16,584 nucleotides of DNA, taken from the NCBI GenBank assembly GCA_900319255.1, contig ONNU01000068.1, positions 1 to 16,584 of the forward strand, written 5' to 3'. The position numbers were made by a program, and so were the translations under genes. The stretch comes from an uncultured Eubacteriales bacterium. Lineage in GTDB: Bacteria > Bacillota > Clostridia > Oscillospirales > Acutalibacteraceae. How positions within the stretch are numbered: position 1 is the stretch's first letter; each line of letters opens with the position of its first letter. The notes beneath the pieces are model-generated. The model did no database searches and was not told where the DNA came from. It was given only the letters and a program-made list of their open reading frames with translations. Positions 5,561 to 13,806 of this stretch are shown in pieces.

Positions 5561-6142
5561 CTAAACCTCCTGCCTGAGCAGCTCGCTCAGCTCCTTGAGG
5601 GCTTTACCTCTGTGGCTCATGGCGTCCTTCTGGGTATCGGTCAGCTCTGCGAAGGTCTTGTTGCCCTCTACAAAGAAAATGGGGTCATAGCCGAAGCCGT
5701 TTGTTCCTCTCGGCGCATAGCCTATAGTGCCGGCGCATTCGCCATAGGCAAATATTTTCCTGCCGTCCGGGAATGCACAGCAGATTACACAGGTGAAATG
5801 CGCAGATCTGTCATCGCTTTCGGCTGCTGCAAGCTCTGCGGTAAGCTTATTGATCTTATCTGTATCGGTATCTGCATAGCGCGCGGAATATACTCCCGGT
5901 CTGCCCCCCAGCGCATCTACCATCAGTCCGCTGTCGTCGGCAATAGCGGGAAGCCCTGTCTTTTTAAGCGCAGCCTCCGCCTTTATCTCAGCATTCTCCT
6001 TGAAGGTCATGCCCGTTTCTTCAACATCGTCAAGGGATACCCCCAATTCTGCCGCTGTTTTTACGCTGATGCCAAGAGGCTTGAGTATTCTTTCAAGCTC
6101 CTGTACCTTTTTCTGATTATTTGATGCTATTACAAAATTCAT
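5561..6142 (-). CDS. rdgB: XTP/dITP pyrophosphatase (RdgB/HAM1 family)
   Basis: Hydrolyses non-canonical purine triphosphates (XTP, dITP, ITP) to monophosphates, keeping them out of DNA and RNA. Family motifs: IASNNQKKVQEL at 5-16, the catalytic ADDSGLMVDAL at 68-78, GRPGVYSARY at 80-89, TNGFGYDPIF at 147-156 and MSHRGKAL at 175-182. Length 193 residues, normal. The ATG at 6142 has AAGGAG about ten bases upstream. It lies 175 bases downstream of ftsY, past a hairpin sequence, and upstream of the MITE-like repeat. Confidence 0.97.
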   Translation of the reverse strand: MNFVIASNNQKKVQELERILKPLGISVKTAAELGVSLDDVEETGMTFKENAEIKAEAALKKTGLPAIADDSGLMVDALGGRPGVYSARYADTDTDKINKLTAELAAAESDDRSAHFTCVICCAFPDGRKIFAYGECAGTIGYAPRGTNGFGYDPIFFVEGNKTFAELTDTQKDAMSHRGKALKELSELLRQEV

Positions 6143-6206
6143 ATATATCCTTCTCCTTTTTCCCTGCTGACGGATCTGTCTGCTAATAATTTTTTGTCAG
6201 TTCCGT

Positions 6207-6240
6207 CTGTCATATTCTCACTATAAATTGAATATGACAG
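6207..6240. repeat. Perfect 11-bp inverted repeat between ftsY and rdgB
   Basis: CTGTCATATTC (6207-6217) and GAATATGACAG (6230-6240) are exact inverse copies around a 12-base AT-rich centre. No T-run follows on the minus strand, so it is not a standard terminator. It could be an operator, an RNA processing hairpin or a degenerate repeat. Confidence 0.6.
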
Positions 6241-6317
6241 CTTCTGTCTTGTCCGGAGGTCTTTGAAGATTCTTCGCTGCCCCGATAAGACTTCTGCGGA
6301 ACGTGGCTTTATGCATA

Positions 6318-7595
6318 TCAGCCTTCGCCGCCCTCACGCCATGCCTTCAGCCAGTCATCATCCTCTGCTGAGTGTGTATCTGCGGCTGCATCCGTACTCC
6401 AGCTGCGCTTCTTTGCGCGGCTTTTTCTTTCCTCACGCTTCTGCTGTCTTTCTGCCTCAAGAGCCTTTTTAGCCTCCTGCTGCTCAAGCTCAGCCTGCTT
6501 TTTTGCTTCCTCATCCTGCCCGAGAGCCTGTCTTTCAGCTTCGTTTTCAGCATCTATCTGCTCCCAGATATCAGCGGTTGCAGGTCTTGTCTTTTCAGAT
6601 TCAGCTGCAATCTCAGGCACTGCTTCACTCTCTGCGGAGGTCTGTTCAGCCTGCTGCTCCGCCTTTGTAGCTTCCTCGATAGTATTTTCGTCTGCGAAAA
6701 GCGCCCTTGCGAAATCCTCCGGTACAAAGGGCTGCAGATCGTCCACCTGCTCACCCACACCGATGAATTTTACCGGAACGTCCAGCTCCTCCTTTATCGC
6801 AAGAACAACGCCGCCCTTTGCCGTACCGTCAAGCTTTGTCAGGACGATACCGGTTATGCCGGCAGCTTCTCTGAATTCCTTGGTCTGGTTGACAGCATTC
6901 TGACCGGTGGTGGCATCAAGTACAAGAAGTACCTCCTTTGCGGAATCCGGCAGCTCTCTGTCGATGATACGGTTTATCTTTGCAAGCTCTCCCATGAGAT
7001 TTTTCTTATTATGAAGTCTGCCCGCTGTATCGGCAATAATGATATCGCTGCCCCTTGCCTTTGCTGAGGAAATAGCGTCAAATACGACTGCTGCCGGGTC
7101 TGAGCCTTCGTTCTGCTTGATGATATCAGCTCCTGCGCGCTCAGCCCAGATTTCAAGCTGGTCGATAGCCGCAGCGCGGAAGGTATCCGCTGCCGCAAGA
7201 GTGACCCTTTTGCCTTCTCTGACGAATTTTGCAGCGAGCTTTCCTATAGTGGTGGTCTTGCCCACGCCGTTTACGCCGATGACAAGGATAACCGAGGGCT
7301 TTGTGCTGGTATCCAGCTCCTGACCGCCCTTGAGCATCTCCGTCACTACCTCTTCAAGCAAGCGCCTGATCTCCGAGGGGTCGGTGATACCCTCTTCTTT
7401 TACTCTTTTTTTAAGCTCTGTGCAGATCTTATCTGCGGTATACATTCCGACATCGCCCATTACAAGAAGCTCCTCCAGCTCCTCGAAAAGCTCGTCGTCG
7501 ATTTTTGTAAAGGATTTCAGCAGCTTGTCTATCCTGCCGAAAAGCGCATCTCTTGTCTTTTTAAGTCCGTTTTTGATTTTTTCAAAGAATCCCAC
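6318..7595 (-). CDS. ftsY: Signal recognition particle receptor FtsY with C-terminal extension
   Basis: SRP receptor GTPase that docks the ribosome-SRP complex at the membrane. From the GTG start the N domain covers about 1-98 and the GTPase G domain follows. Motifs (numbered from the GTG): P-loop GVNGVGKT near 107-114, DTFRAAA, DTAGRLHNKK near 189-198, TKLDGTAKGG near 253-262, and the closing GVGEQVDDLQPFVPEDFARA. Canonical FtsY ends here. This protein continues about 125 residues in a Glu/Gln/Ala/Lys-rich, probably coiled region ending DDDWLKAWREGGEG. There is no N-terminal acidic A domain. The GTG at 7595 is chosen over an ATG at 7601 because AAGGAGG (7603-7609) is seven bases from the GTG but one base from the ATG, and the product then starts (M)GFFEKIKNGLKKT like relatives. 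It lies 39 bases after smc. Confidence 0.95.
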   Translation of the reverse strand: MGFFEKIKNGLKKTRDALFGRIDKLLKSFTKIDDELFEELEELLVMGDVGMYTADKICTELKKRVKEEGITDPSEIRRLLEEVVTEMLKGGQELDTSTKPSVILVIGVNGVGKTTTIGKLAAKFVREGKRVTLAAADTFRAAAIDQLEIWAERAGADIIKQNEGSDPAAVVFDAISSAKARGSDIIIADTAGRLHNKKNLMGELAKINRIIDRELPDSAKEVLLVLDATTGQNAVNQTKEFREAAGITGIVLTKLDGTAKGGVVLAIKEELDVPVKFIGVGEQVDDLQPFVPEDFARALFADENTIEEATKAEQQAEQTSAESEAVPEIAAESEKTRPATADIWEQIDAENEAERQALGQDEEAKKQAELEQQEAKKALEAERQQKREERKSRAKKRSWSTDAAADTHSAEDDDWLKAWREGGEG

Positions 7596-7602
7596 GAACA
7601 TT

Positions 7603-7609
7603 CCTCCTT
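7603..7609 (-). promoter_or_regulatory. Ribosome binding site that fixes the ftsY start
   Basis: Minus-strand AAGGAGG lies seven bases before the GTG at 7595. The ATG at 7601 is only one base from the same site and cannot use it well. Confidence 0.8.
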
Positions 7610-7634
7610 TTTTCGGGTGAGAACATGAATAGTT

Positions 7635-10600
7635 TTATGCCTTCATTCCAAGCTTTTGCTCTACCTCACTGACATTCAGCTCCAGCAGCTTTGAAATACC
7701 TCTGTCCTGCATCGTTACACCATACAGCACATCCGCTTCTTCCATTGTGCCTCGTCTATGCGTAATGCATATAAACTGCGTCTTATCATTCATTCTCCTG
7801 AGATATTCTGCAAAGCGGTAGACATTTACATCGTCAAGCGCCGCTTCTATCTCATCCATTACGCAAAACGGCGCCGGACGTACCTTCATTATCGCAAAAT
7901 ACAACGCTATGGCTACAAGCGCCTTTTCGCCGCCTGACAGCAGCTCTATATGTGAAACGATCTTTCCGGGAGGCTCCACGGTGATATCTACCCCCGTTGT
8001 AAGCACATTCTCCGGATCGGACAGGGAAAGGGATGCCTTTCCGCCGCCGAAAAGCTCCACGAAGGTCTTGGAAAAGTTTTCGTTTATCATATTGAAGCGG
8101 TCGATAAAGATCTCACGCATCTGCTTTGTAAGCTCGGTGATAAGCTTTATCAGCTCCGATTTGGATTTTTCAACATCGCCGATCTGCAGCTTCATAAACT
8201 GATATTCGGCGCTGACCTCTTTATATTCATCTATCGCGCCTACATTTACGCTGCCCAGACCCTTTATCTTCTGCTTCAGCTCGGATAGTCTTCTCTGAGC
8301 CTTGCCCTGATCCTCTATCCTTGCTGCGCACTGTTCAGCCTCGCGCCTCGTCAGCTCATATTCCTCCCACAGCTTTGCATTGATATCGTCATATTGCTTC
8401 TGGAGATTTATACGGCGCTCCTCAAGTCTTGCAAGCTCTCCGCTGATCCTTTCGCGCTCGCTTGTCTTATCACGCTCATCCTGACGCAGCTGGGAGCTTC
8501 TTTTGTCAAGCTCCAGCTTCTGCACCCTGATATTTTCGATCCTTTCGCGAAGCACTTCCGATGACCCTGCAAGCTCCTGAGCCTGCTTTTCAAGCTCTGT
8601 CATTTCAAGCTCTAACTGCTTATTCTTTTCTTCAAGAGCATCTGCCTCGGCAATGCCTGAGCTGATCCTCTCCTTTGTGCTTTCAAGTCTGAGCCTTGAA
8701 TTTTCGATCTCGCCGTTTACGGATGCGATATCCTTTTCTGTATTGAGAAGCTTCAGGCGTACCTCCTGCAGCTTTTCGCTGAGCTGTTCGCGTTTTCTGA
8801 TTATCTCATCCTTTGATCCGGTAAGCTCTCTTACCCTTTCTTCATTTTCGCTGATCTCTTTTCTCAGACCGTCAAGCTCTATCCTTGCGTTTTCCATCTG
8901 CGAGCTATGCTCCTCAAGCTTTTTCCCTGAGCCTTCTTTTTCACGAAGGATCTCACTCAGTGAGCTTTTTGTGGATTCAAGCTCTGCGCTGCGGCTTTTT
9001 ATCTCAGCCTCTAATTTTATCTTATCGCTTTTTGCGGTATTTATCTCTTCGTTTGCGCTCTCTATCTCAGCTTCAAGCTCCTCAAGCTTTTTCTGCTCCT
9101 CTTCAAGAAGAGCTTCGCCTTTTCTGACTCTCTGATGCTTTTCCTCAGCCTGCTTTTTCAGGCTGTCTATTTCATCAGCTCTGCCCAGAAGTCCCGCTGT
9201 TCTTGTCAGCGAGCCGCCGGTGAGAGAGCCTCCGGCATTTACCACCTGACCGTCAAGGGTAACGACCTTGAAGCGGTAGGAATACTTCTTTGCGATCCTC
9301 ACAGCCTTATCAAGATCCTCGGCAATTACTATCCTGCCCAGAAGGTTCATCAGTATGCCCTGATAGCATTCCTCGCAGGAGCAGATATCCGCCGCTATTC
9401 CCACAAAGCCGTCACAGCTGTCAAGCCCGTTTTCATTCAGGCTCCTGCCCTTGATGGTAGACATGGGAAGGAAGGTCGCGCGTCCGCCGTTTGTCCTTTT
9501 CAGGAAGGCGATGGCTTTTTTAGCGCTGTCATCGTCAGTCGTAACGATATTCTGCATTGCTGCGCCGAGAGCGATCTCAATAGCTGTGCTGTACTTTGAA
9601 GAGGTCTTGATAACTCTTGAAACGGGACCGTGTATGCCCTCAAGACCGCCCTTTTTGTATTCATGCATTATATGCTTTACGCTCTGGGCAAAGCCCTCAA
9701 GGTTCTTTTCCAGCTCCTCCAGCATTCTCGCCTTGCTTTCAAGCTGTCTGGCTTCGATGCGCAGATCATTTATCTTATCGCTGTATTCAGAGCATTTCTT
9801 TTTCTGCTCGTCAATGCTTTTCTGAATGACAGCCTGCTGCTCTGTCAGAGAGGCGATATTTTTGTCGCAGTCCCCTGTCATGCCGCTGTAATCTGAGATT
9901 ATCTCTTCAAGAGTAGCTATCTGGGAGCGCCTTGCATTGATGGTATTATCAAGAGCGCCCATTCTTTCTTTAAGCTCGGCTATGGAGCTTTCGGAGGTCA
10001 TATATTTTACCTTTGCCTCGCTTGCCTTTGCGCTCAGCTCTGCAAGGGAACGGTTGACATCATTGAGCTGTCCCTCAGAAGCATTTTCTCCGCTTCTTAA
10101 TCTGAGAAGCTCATCGGTATATTTATCCTGCTGACTGCTGTGCTCATCTTTAAGACCGCAAAGCCTGTCGATCTCCGCCTGCTTTTTTTCAATATCCTTT
10201 TCAAGCTGCCTGCCTGAATCAGTATGCATCCGGACATCGACCCGTATTCTTTCGGCAGTATCCTCATTATGTCTGATATCGCTTTGCAGAACAGCGGCAC
10301 GGGAACGCTTTTCCGCCGACTTGCTTTCATTTTCCGCAATATCGGTTCTCAGCTTTTCAATTTCCAGGCTGTAATTATTCTGGCTTGTATATATCTGTTC
10401 GCTTTCTTTGCGGATGCTTTCAAGAGCGTTTTCAGTATCGCTGTACTGGGTCTCTGCTACCGCGATCTTATCCTCCTGCTCTCTTACGGCATTTGCACTG
10501 CGGTCAAGTGTCCTCAGCCAGAGCGCTATTTCCAGCCCTTTCTTTTCCTCTGCATATTCAAGATATGCCTTCGCCTTTTCGGACTGTATCCTCAGCGGCT

Positions 10601-11207
10601 CCACCCTGCTCTCCAGCAGGCTGAGAGTATCCCTGAGTCTTACAAGGTTATTCTCCGTTTTGTCAAGCCGTCTTTCAGCGTCAGCCTTTTTATATCTGAA
10701 TTTGGATATTCCTGCGGCTTCCTCAAAGATCTCTCGTCTGTCCTCGCCCTTTGTAGCAACGATGCTGTCGATCTTGCCCTGACCGATCATGGAATAGCCG
10801 TCTCTGCCAAGTCCGGTGTCCATGAAAAGCTCATGGATATCCTGCAGTCTTACGGCTGTGTTATTTATCAGGTACTCGCTGTTTCCCGAACGGTAATAGC
10901 GTCTTGTTATCGCTACGTCATCACCGTCAAACTGCAGCGTTCTGTCCTTATTTTCAAATGAAAGCGTCACCTGTGCATAGCCTGTTTTCTTACGCTGCTG
11001 AGTACCGTTGAAGATGACATCCTCCATCTTTGAGCAGCGCAGCGCCTTTGCTGACTGCTCTCCCAGTACCCAGCGGATAGCGTCGCTGATATTGCTTTTT
11101 CCGCTGCCGTTGGGTCCCACAACTGCGGTTATGCCGTCGGTAAAATTCAGCTTTGTCTTATCCGGAAAGGTTTTGAAGCCCTGCACTTCCAATGCCTTTA
11201 ATCTCAA
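7635..11207 (-). CDS. smc: Chromosome segregation protein SMC
   Basis: The SMC ATPase of the bacterial condensin complex (with ScpA/ScpB), which extrudes DNA loops and separates chromosomes. 1190 residues, full family length. The N-terminal head has Walker A GPNGSGKSN at 31-39 and the GYSMIGQGKID Q-loop region near 137-147. Long coiled coils run from about 170 to 515 and 675 to 1020. The hinge lies at about 520-670 (GLEGIHGPVS to VNAGGSLTGGS). The C-terminal head has the ABC signature LSGGEKA near 1090, Walker B PFCVMDEIEAALDD near 1113-1126 and the switch histidine in CITHRRGTM. The start is TTG at 11207: an in-frame TGA lies just upstream, no ATG is available, and the product then begins (M)RLKALEVQGFKTF as expected. 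GTGAT just before the TTG is the only ribosome-site match. It begins four bases after the radical SAM gene. Confidence 0.98.
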   Translation of the reverse strand: MRLKALEVQGFKTFPDKTKLNFTDGITAVVGPNGSGKSNISDAIRWVLGEQSAKALRCSKMEDVIFNGTQQRKKTGYAQVTLSFENKDRTLQFDGDDVAITRRYYRSGNSEYLINNTAVRLQDIHELFMDTGLGRDGYSMIGQGKIDSIVATKGEDRREIFEEAAGISKFRYKKADAERRLDKTENNLVRLRDTLSLLESRVEPLRIQSEKAKAYLEYAEEKKGLEIALWLRTLDRSANAVREQEDKIAVAETQYSDTENALESIRKESEQIYTSQNNYSLEIEKLRTDIAENESKSAEKRSRAAVLQSDIRHNEDTAERIRVDVRMHTDSGRQLEKDIEKKQAEIDRLCGLKDEHSSQQDKYTDELLRLRSGENASEGQLNDVNRSLAELSAKASEAKVKYMTSESSIAELKERMGALDNTINARRSQIATLEEIISDYSGMTGDCDKNIASLTEQQAVIQKSIDEQKKKCSEYSDKINDLRIEARQLESKARMLEELEKNLEGFAQSVKHIMHEYKKGGLEGIHGPVSRVIKTSSKYSTAIEIALGAAMQNIVTTDDDSAKKAIAFLKRTNGGRATFLPMSTIKGRSLNENGLDSCDGFVGIAADICSCEECYQGILMNLLGRIVIAEDLDKAVRIAKKYSYRFKVVTLDGQVVNAGGSLTGGSLTRTAGLLGRADEIDSLKKQAEEKHQRVRKGEALLEEEQKKLEELEAEIESANEEINTAKSDKIKLEAEIKSRSAELESTKSSLSEILREKEGSGKKLEEHSSQMENARIELDGLRKEISENEERVRELTGSKDEIIRKREQLSEKLQEVRLKLLNTEKDIASVNGEIENSRLRLESTKERISSGIAEADALEEKNKQLELEMTELEKQAQELAGSSEVLRERIENIRVQKLELDKRSSQLRQDERDKTSERERISGELARLEERRINLQKQYDDINAKLWEEYELTRREAEQCAARIEDQGKAQRRLSELKQKIKGLGSVNVGAIDEYKEVSAEYQFMKLQIGDVEKSKSELIKLITELTKQMREIFIDRFNMINENFSKTFVELFGGGKASLSLSDPENVLTTGVDITVEPPGKIVSHIELLSGGEKALVAIALYFAIMKVRPAPFCVMDEIEAALDDVNVYRFAEYLRRMNDKTQFICITHRRGTMEEADVLYGVTMQDRGISKLLELNVSEVEQKLGMKA

Positions 11208-11211
11208 TTTA

Positions 11212-12228
11212 TCACTTCAATTCTTTTTTATTATAGATATACATACCGTATTTATCAAGTGCTTCGTCAGGTACGAGCTTTATCATATACCCAAGCTCCG
11301 AGAGCTTTTGTATATTGGCTTTTTTCTGACCTGTGAATCTTGATATGCTTTTCGGGCTGACGGCGATATTCACCTGTCCGCCCTGTGGTTTTTCCCTTTT
11401 CAAAAGTTTTTCCGCCGCCTCAAGCATGATCCTGCTTTCGCAAAGCTCACGGAACGATGGATGGAACGCTCCTGCCGCCATGCTTTCACGAAGGCTGGGG
11501 CTGTCATGCAGTCCCAGTCTTATAACGCTTATGCCCCTGCCTTCAAAGAACCTCAGAAGCTCAGCGCAAAGCGGCACTGACTGTTCTGTATCCGGGGGAT
11601 CATAAAGTCCCTGTTTATAATAATCATACAGCTTTGTTCCCTTCATCACAACAGTGGGATATATTCGTACCGTTTGCGGATGCAGCTCTGCCAATGCTGC
11701 GGCGGTGTACCTGTCCCTGTCCGGGGTGCTGCCGTACAGCCCTGTCATCATCTGCAAGCCCAGAGAAAAGCCGTATTCATGTATCAGCTCCGATGCTTTT
11801 ATCACATCACCGGCTGTATGTCCTCTTTCATTCATCAGCAGCACCTGATCGTCCATGCTCTGCGCTCCAAGCTCAATGGAGCTTACTCCGAAGCTGCGCA
11901 GGATATCAAGCACCTCTTTGTCGATTGCGTCAGGTCTTGTGGAAAGTCTTATCCCGGCAAAGCTGCCGTCCCTGACATATGGATAAGCCGCACTGAGAAG
12001 CTCTGTCATATAATTTCTGTCTATCGCTGTAAAGCTTCCTCCGAAAAATGCTATCTCTGCATTCTTCGCCTTTTCACCAAGGCTTTTCACTGCGGCTGCC
12101 GCTGCATTTTTCACATCCTCCGCTCCCGGCTGAAAGCCTTGCCCGGTTATCTCCCGCTGATTACAGAAGGAGCATTGATGAGGGCATCCGTTATGGGGAA
12201 CGAAAATCGCAATATTTGAATGCTTCAT
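11212..12228 (-). CDS. Radical SAM protein, Elp3-like (COG1243 type)
   Basis: 338 residues. The radical SAM iron-sulfur motif CPHQCSFC (CX3CX2C, C15/C19/C22) is followed by FFGGSFTAI at 61-69 (the GGE-like SAM contact), RLSTRPDAI at 94-102 and SSIELGAQSMDD at 116-127. These are typical of the Elp3/MiaB-like branch. It lacks the acetyltransferase domain of full-length Elp3, so it corresponds to the short bacterial form often annotated as radical SAM protein next to smc in Clostridia. The substrate is unknown; tRNA modification is a family-based guess. The ATG at 12228 has AGGAG six bases upstream, and that site overlaps the stop codon of the preceding gene, implying coupled translation. Confidence 0.9.
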   Translation of the reverse strand: MKHSNIAIFVPHNGCPHQCSFCNQREITGQGFQPGAEDVKNAAAAAVKSLGEKAKNAEIAFFGGSFTAIDRNYMTELLSAAYPYVRDGSFAGIRLSTRPDAIDKEVLDILRSFGVSSIELGAQSMDDQVLLMNERGHTAGDVIKASELIHEYGFSLGLQMMTGLYGSTPDRDRYTAAALAELHPQTVRIYPTVVMKGTKLYDYYKQGLYDPPDTEQSVPLCAELLRFFEGRGISVIRLGLHDSPSLRESMAAGAFHPSFRELCESRIMLEAAEKLLKREKPQGGQVNIAVSPKSISRFTGQKKANIQKLSELGYMIKLVPDEALDKYGMYIYNKKELK

Positions 12229-12237
12229 TTATTTCTC

Positions 12238-12918
12238 CTAAAACATAAAGCACAGCAGATCCCAGTACATATGAAGCGCAGCGGGAACCACAAGGCTTTT
12301 GCTCTTTTTAAAGCTTACGCTGAAAATCACGCTGAGTATGACCACCTGCAGGAATGATCCGCTTGTAAGATAGGTAACAAGGTTGCCTGTCCTGTACCAG
12401 ACCGGGAAATGTATCAGCACAAAAAGCACAGCATTTACCGCAATGGGCAGGATATCGCTTTTTCCCTCTCTCAGCGCAGCATTCAGAAGAAAGCCCCTGA
12501 AAACGATCTCCTCGCAAAATCCGATAACCACCGACATCAGAATATCCAGAAGGGTGAAATCACTGTTTATGGTGAGACTGCCCTTTGTCCTGAAGGCGGT
12601 AACGATATGGAACGCAGTAAACCCTGCGATCACCAGAAGATACCACAGATGCTCCTTCCTTACGGAAAACATTTCCTTTGCCCGGACATACATACTGCTG
12701 TCAAAGCGTTTCCAGAGGATAAACGCAGGAACAAACCAGAAGGGTATTTTCAGTCCCACTTCCTTGATAAGCTCCGTCATCGTTTCTGACAGATTTGCAT
12801 TCATCCAGGGCATCAGAAACAGCTCCAGCACTCCCCAAATCCCGATAAGCAGGATATAGAACACCCCGGCGGCAATATATACTCCTTTTATTTTTTTCTT
12901 ATCATCACTACCAACCAT
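12238..12918 (-). CDS. CPBP family intramembrane protease (CAAX protease-like)
   Basis: A polytopic membrane protein of 226 residues with several hydrophobic spans (about 12-36, 58-70, 92-106, 123-135, 157-170, 188-202 and 207-225). All three CPBP motifs are present: EEIVFRG at 136-142 (EExxxR), FVLIH at 166-170 (FxxxH) and ALHMYWD at 214-220. A functional glutamic protease is therefore plausible, though bacterial substrates are seldom known. The open frame extends upstream to an ATG at 13011, but that start lies inside a dispersed repeat. The intermediate ATG at 12966 has GGAG directly abutting it. I prefer the ATG at 12918 (MVGSDDKKKIKG), with AGAAGG close upstream. Its stop overlaps the ribosome site of the radical SAM gene. 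Placement between rnc and smc is unusual. Confidence 0.88.
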   Translation of the reverse strand: MVGSDDKKKIKGVYIAAGVFYILLIGIWGVLELFLMPWMNANLSETMTELIKEVGLKIPFWFVPAFILWKRFDSSMYVRAKEMFSVRKEHLWYLLVIAGFTAFHIVTAFRTKGSLTINSDFTLLDILMSVVIGFCEEIVFRGFLLNAALREGKSDILPIAVNAVLFVLIHFPVWYRTGNLVTYLTSGSFLQVVILSVIFSVSFKKSKSLVVPAALHMYWDLLCFMF

Positions 12919-12977
12919 GATCCTTCTCTTTTCCTCTTGACTTTTTTGAAAATGTAAAACTGACATCTCCGCTGCGG

Positions 12978-13049
12978 TCTGCTTTGGCGGGTCAAAAGAT
13001 GGAAACCACAAGGGGTTCCCCCCTTTTGCAATCCCCTTTCCTTATCCCC
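12978..13049 (-). repeat. Dispersed repeat, copy A
   Basis: Read on the minus strand, this 72-base segment matches the plus strand at 16457-16541. Shared blocks are GGGGATAAGGAAAGGGGATT, then CAAAAGGGGG, then GGGGAACCCCTTGTGGTTTC, then CTTTTGAC and CCAAAGCAGA, with a few substitutions. Copy B carries about 13-14 extra bases in the middle. This copy supplies the false upstream start of the CPBP protease frame. Confidence 0.85.
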
Positions 13050-13070
13050 CATCGCAAGCCAGACATTTTA

Positions 13071-13105
13071 CTAACCAACTAACAACTATAACTAATTCCT
13101 AATTC
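13071..13105. repeat. Five degenerate tandem heptamers (CTAAxxx)
   Basis: CTAACCA, ACTAACA, ACTATAA, CTAATTC, CTAATTC run head to tail between the dispersed repeat and the end of rnc. On the minus strand they read as GTTAGT-like units similar to those at 5384-5404. Confidence 0.5.
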
Positions 13106-13128
13106 AATATAATTCCAAATTCTGACCA

Positions 13129-13803
13129 CTAATACCCCATGAGCTTGAGAGCTTCACGGGCGGCCTGCTGTTCAGCTTCCTTTTTGCTTCTGCCGCCGCC
13201 TTTGCCGATGACATTATTATTCAGATGCACCTCCACAAAGAAATGCTTGTCATGGTCAGGACCTTCCTCGCCTGCAAGAACATATGAAAGCTTTTCCTCA
13301 GGATTGCGCTGGATAATTTCCTGCAATGTGGTCTTGTAATCCTTGAAGGCGCGGGGCTTGGGGTTCTTTATCTCAGGCTCTACAAAGCGCATGATAAATT
13401 TCCTTGCCTGCTCCATTCCGCCGTCAAGATATATGGATGCGATTATCGCTTCAAATGCATCCGCAAGGATCGAGGGTCTTTCATCGCCCCGGAGGTTCTT
13501 TTCTCCCCTTGACAGACGCAGATATGAGCCTACTCCCAGCGCTGCGGAAAATCTGCAAAGGCTCTTTTCGCATACAAGAGCAGCCCTGAGCTTTGAAAGC
13601 TCCCCCTCCGGAAGCTTTGGGCAGTTGCGGTAGATATAATCCGAAACCACGATGCTCAGCACCGCATCGCCTAAAAACTCAAGTCTTTCATTGCTTTTTG
13701 TGCCGTGACGAACCTCATTCGCATAGGAGGAATGGGTCAGGGCATTTTCAAGATATGATATGTTTTTATAGGTATAGCCAATTCTTTTTTCAAGTTCTTT
13801 CAT
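13129..13803 (-). CDS. rnc: Ribonuclease III
   Basis: Double-stranded RNA endonuclease that processes rRNA precursors and structured mRNAs. The signature NERLEFLGDAVLS is at 38-50 with the metal-binding acidic residues. The second catalytic block ILADAFEAIIASIYLDGG is at 112-129. A C-terminal double-stranded RNA-binding domain occupies about 155-222, ending GGGRSKKEAEQQAAREAL. Length 224 residues, normal. The ATG at 13803 is three bases after the plsX stop, and its GAGGG ribosome site overlaps the last plsX codons, so translation is coupled. In many bacteria acpP lies between plsX/fab genes and rnc; it is absent here. Confidence 0.97.
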   Translation of the reverse strand: MKELEKRIGYTYKNISYLENALTHSSYANEVRHGTKSNERLEFLGDAVLSIVVSDYIYRNCPKLPEGELSKLRAALVCEKSLCRFSAALGVGSYLRLSRGEKNLRGDERPSILADAFEAIIASIYLDGGMEQARKFIMRFVEPEIKNPKPRAFKDYKTTLQEIIQRNPEEKLSYVLAGEEGPDHDKHFFVEVHLNNNVIGKGGGRSKKEAEQQAAREALKLMGY

Positions 13804-13806
13804 TTT

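Noticed and set aside
6260..6285. GAAGATTCTTCGCTGC as another copy of the 707-772 palindrome
   Set aside because: Only a short stretch resembles the repeat, with no matching arms at the right spacing.
12919..13011. 31-residue N-terminal extension of the CPBP protease
   Set aside because: The ATG at 13011 lies within repeat copy A and the extension does not resemble the family. ATG 12918 gives a normal start before the first membrane span.
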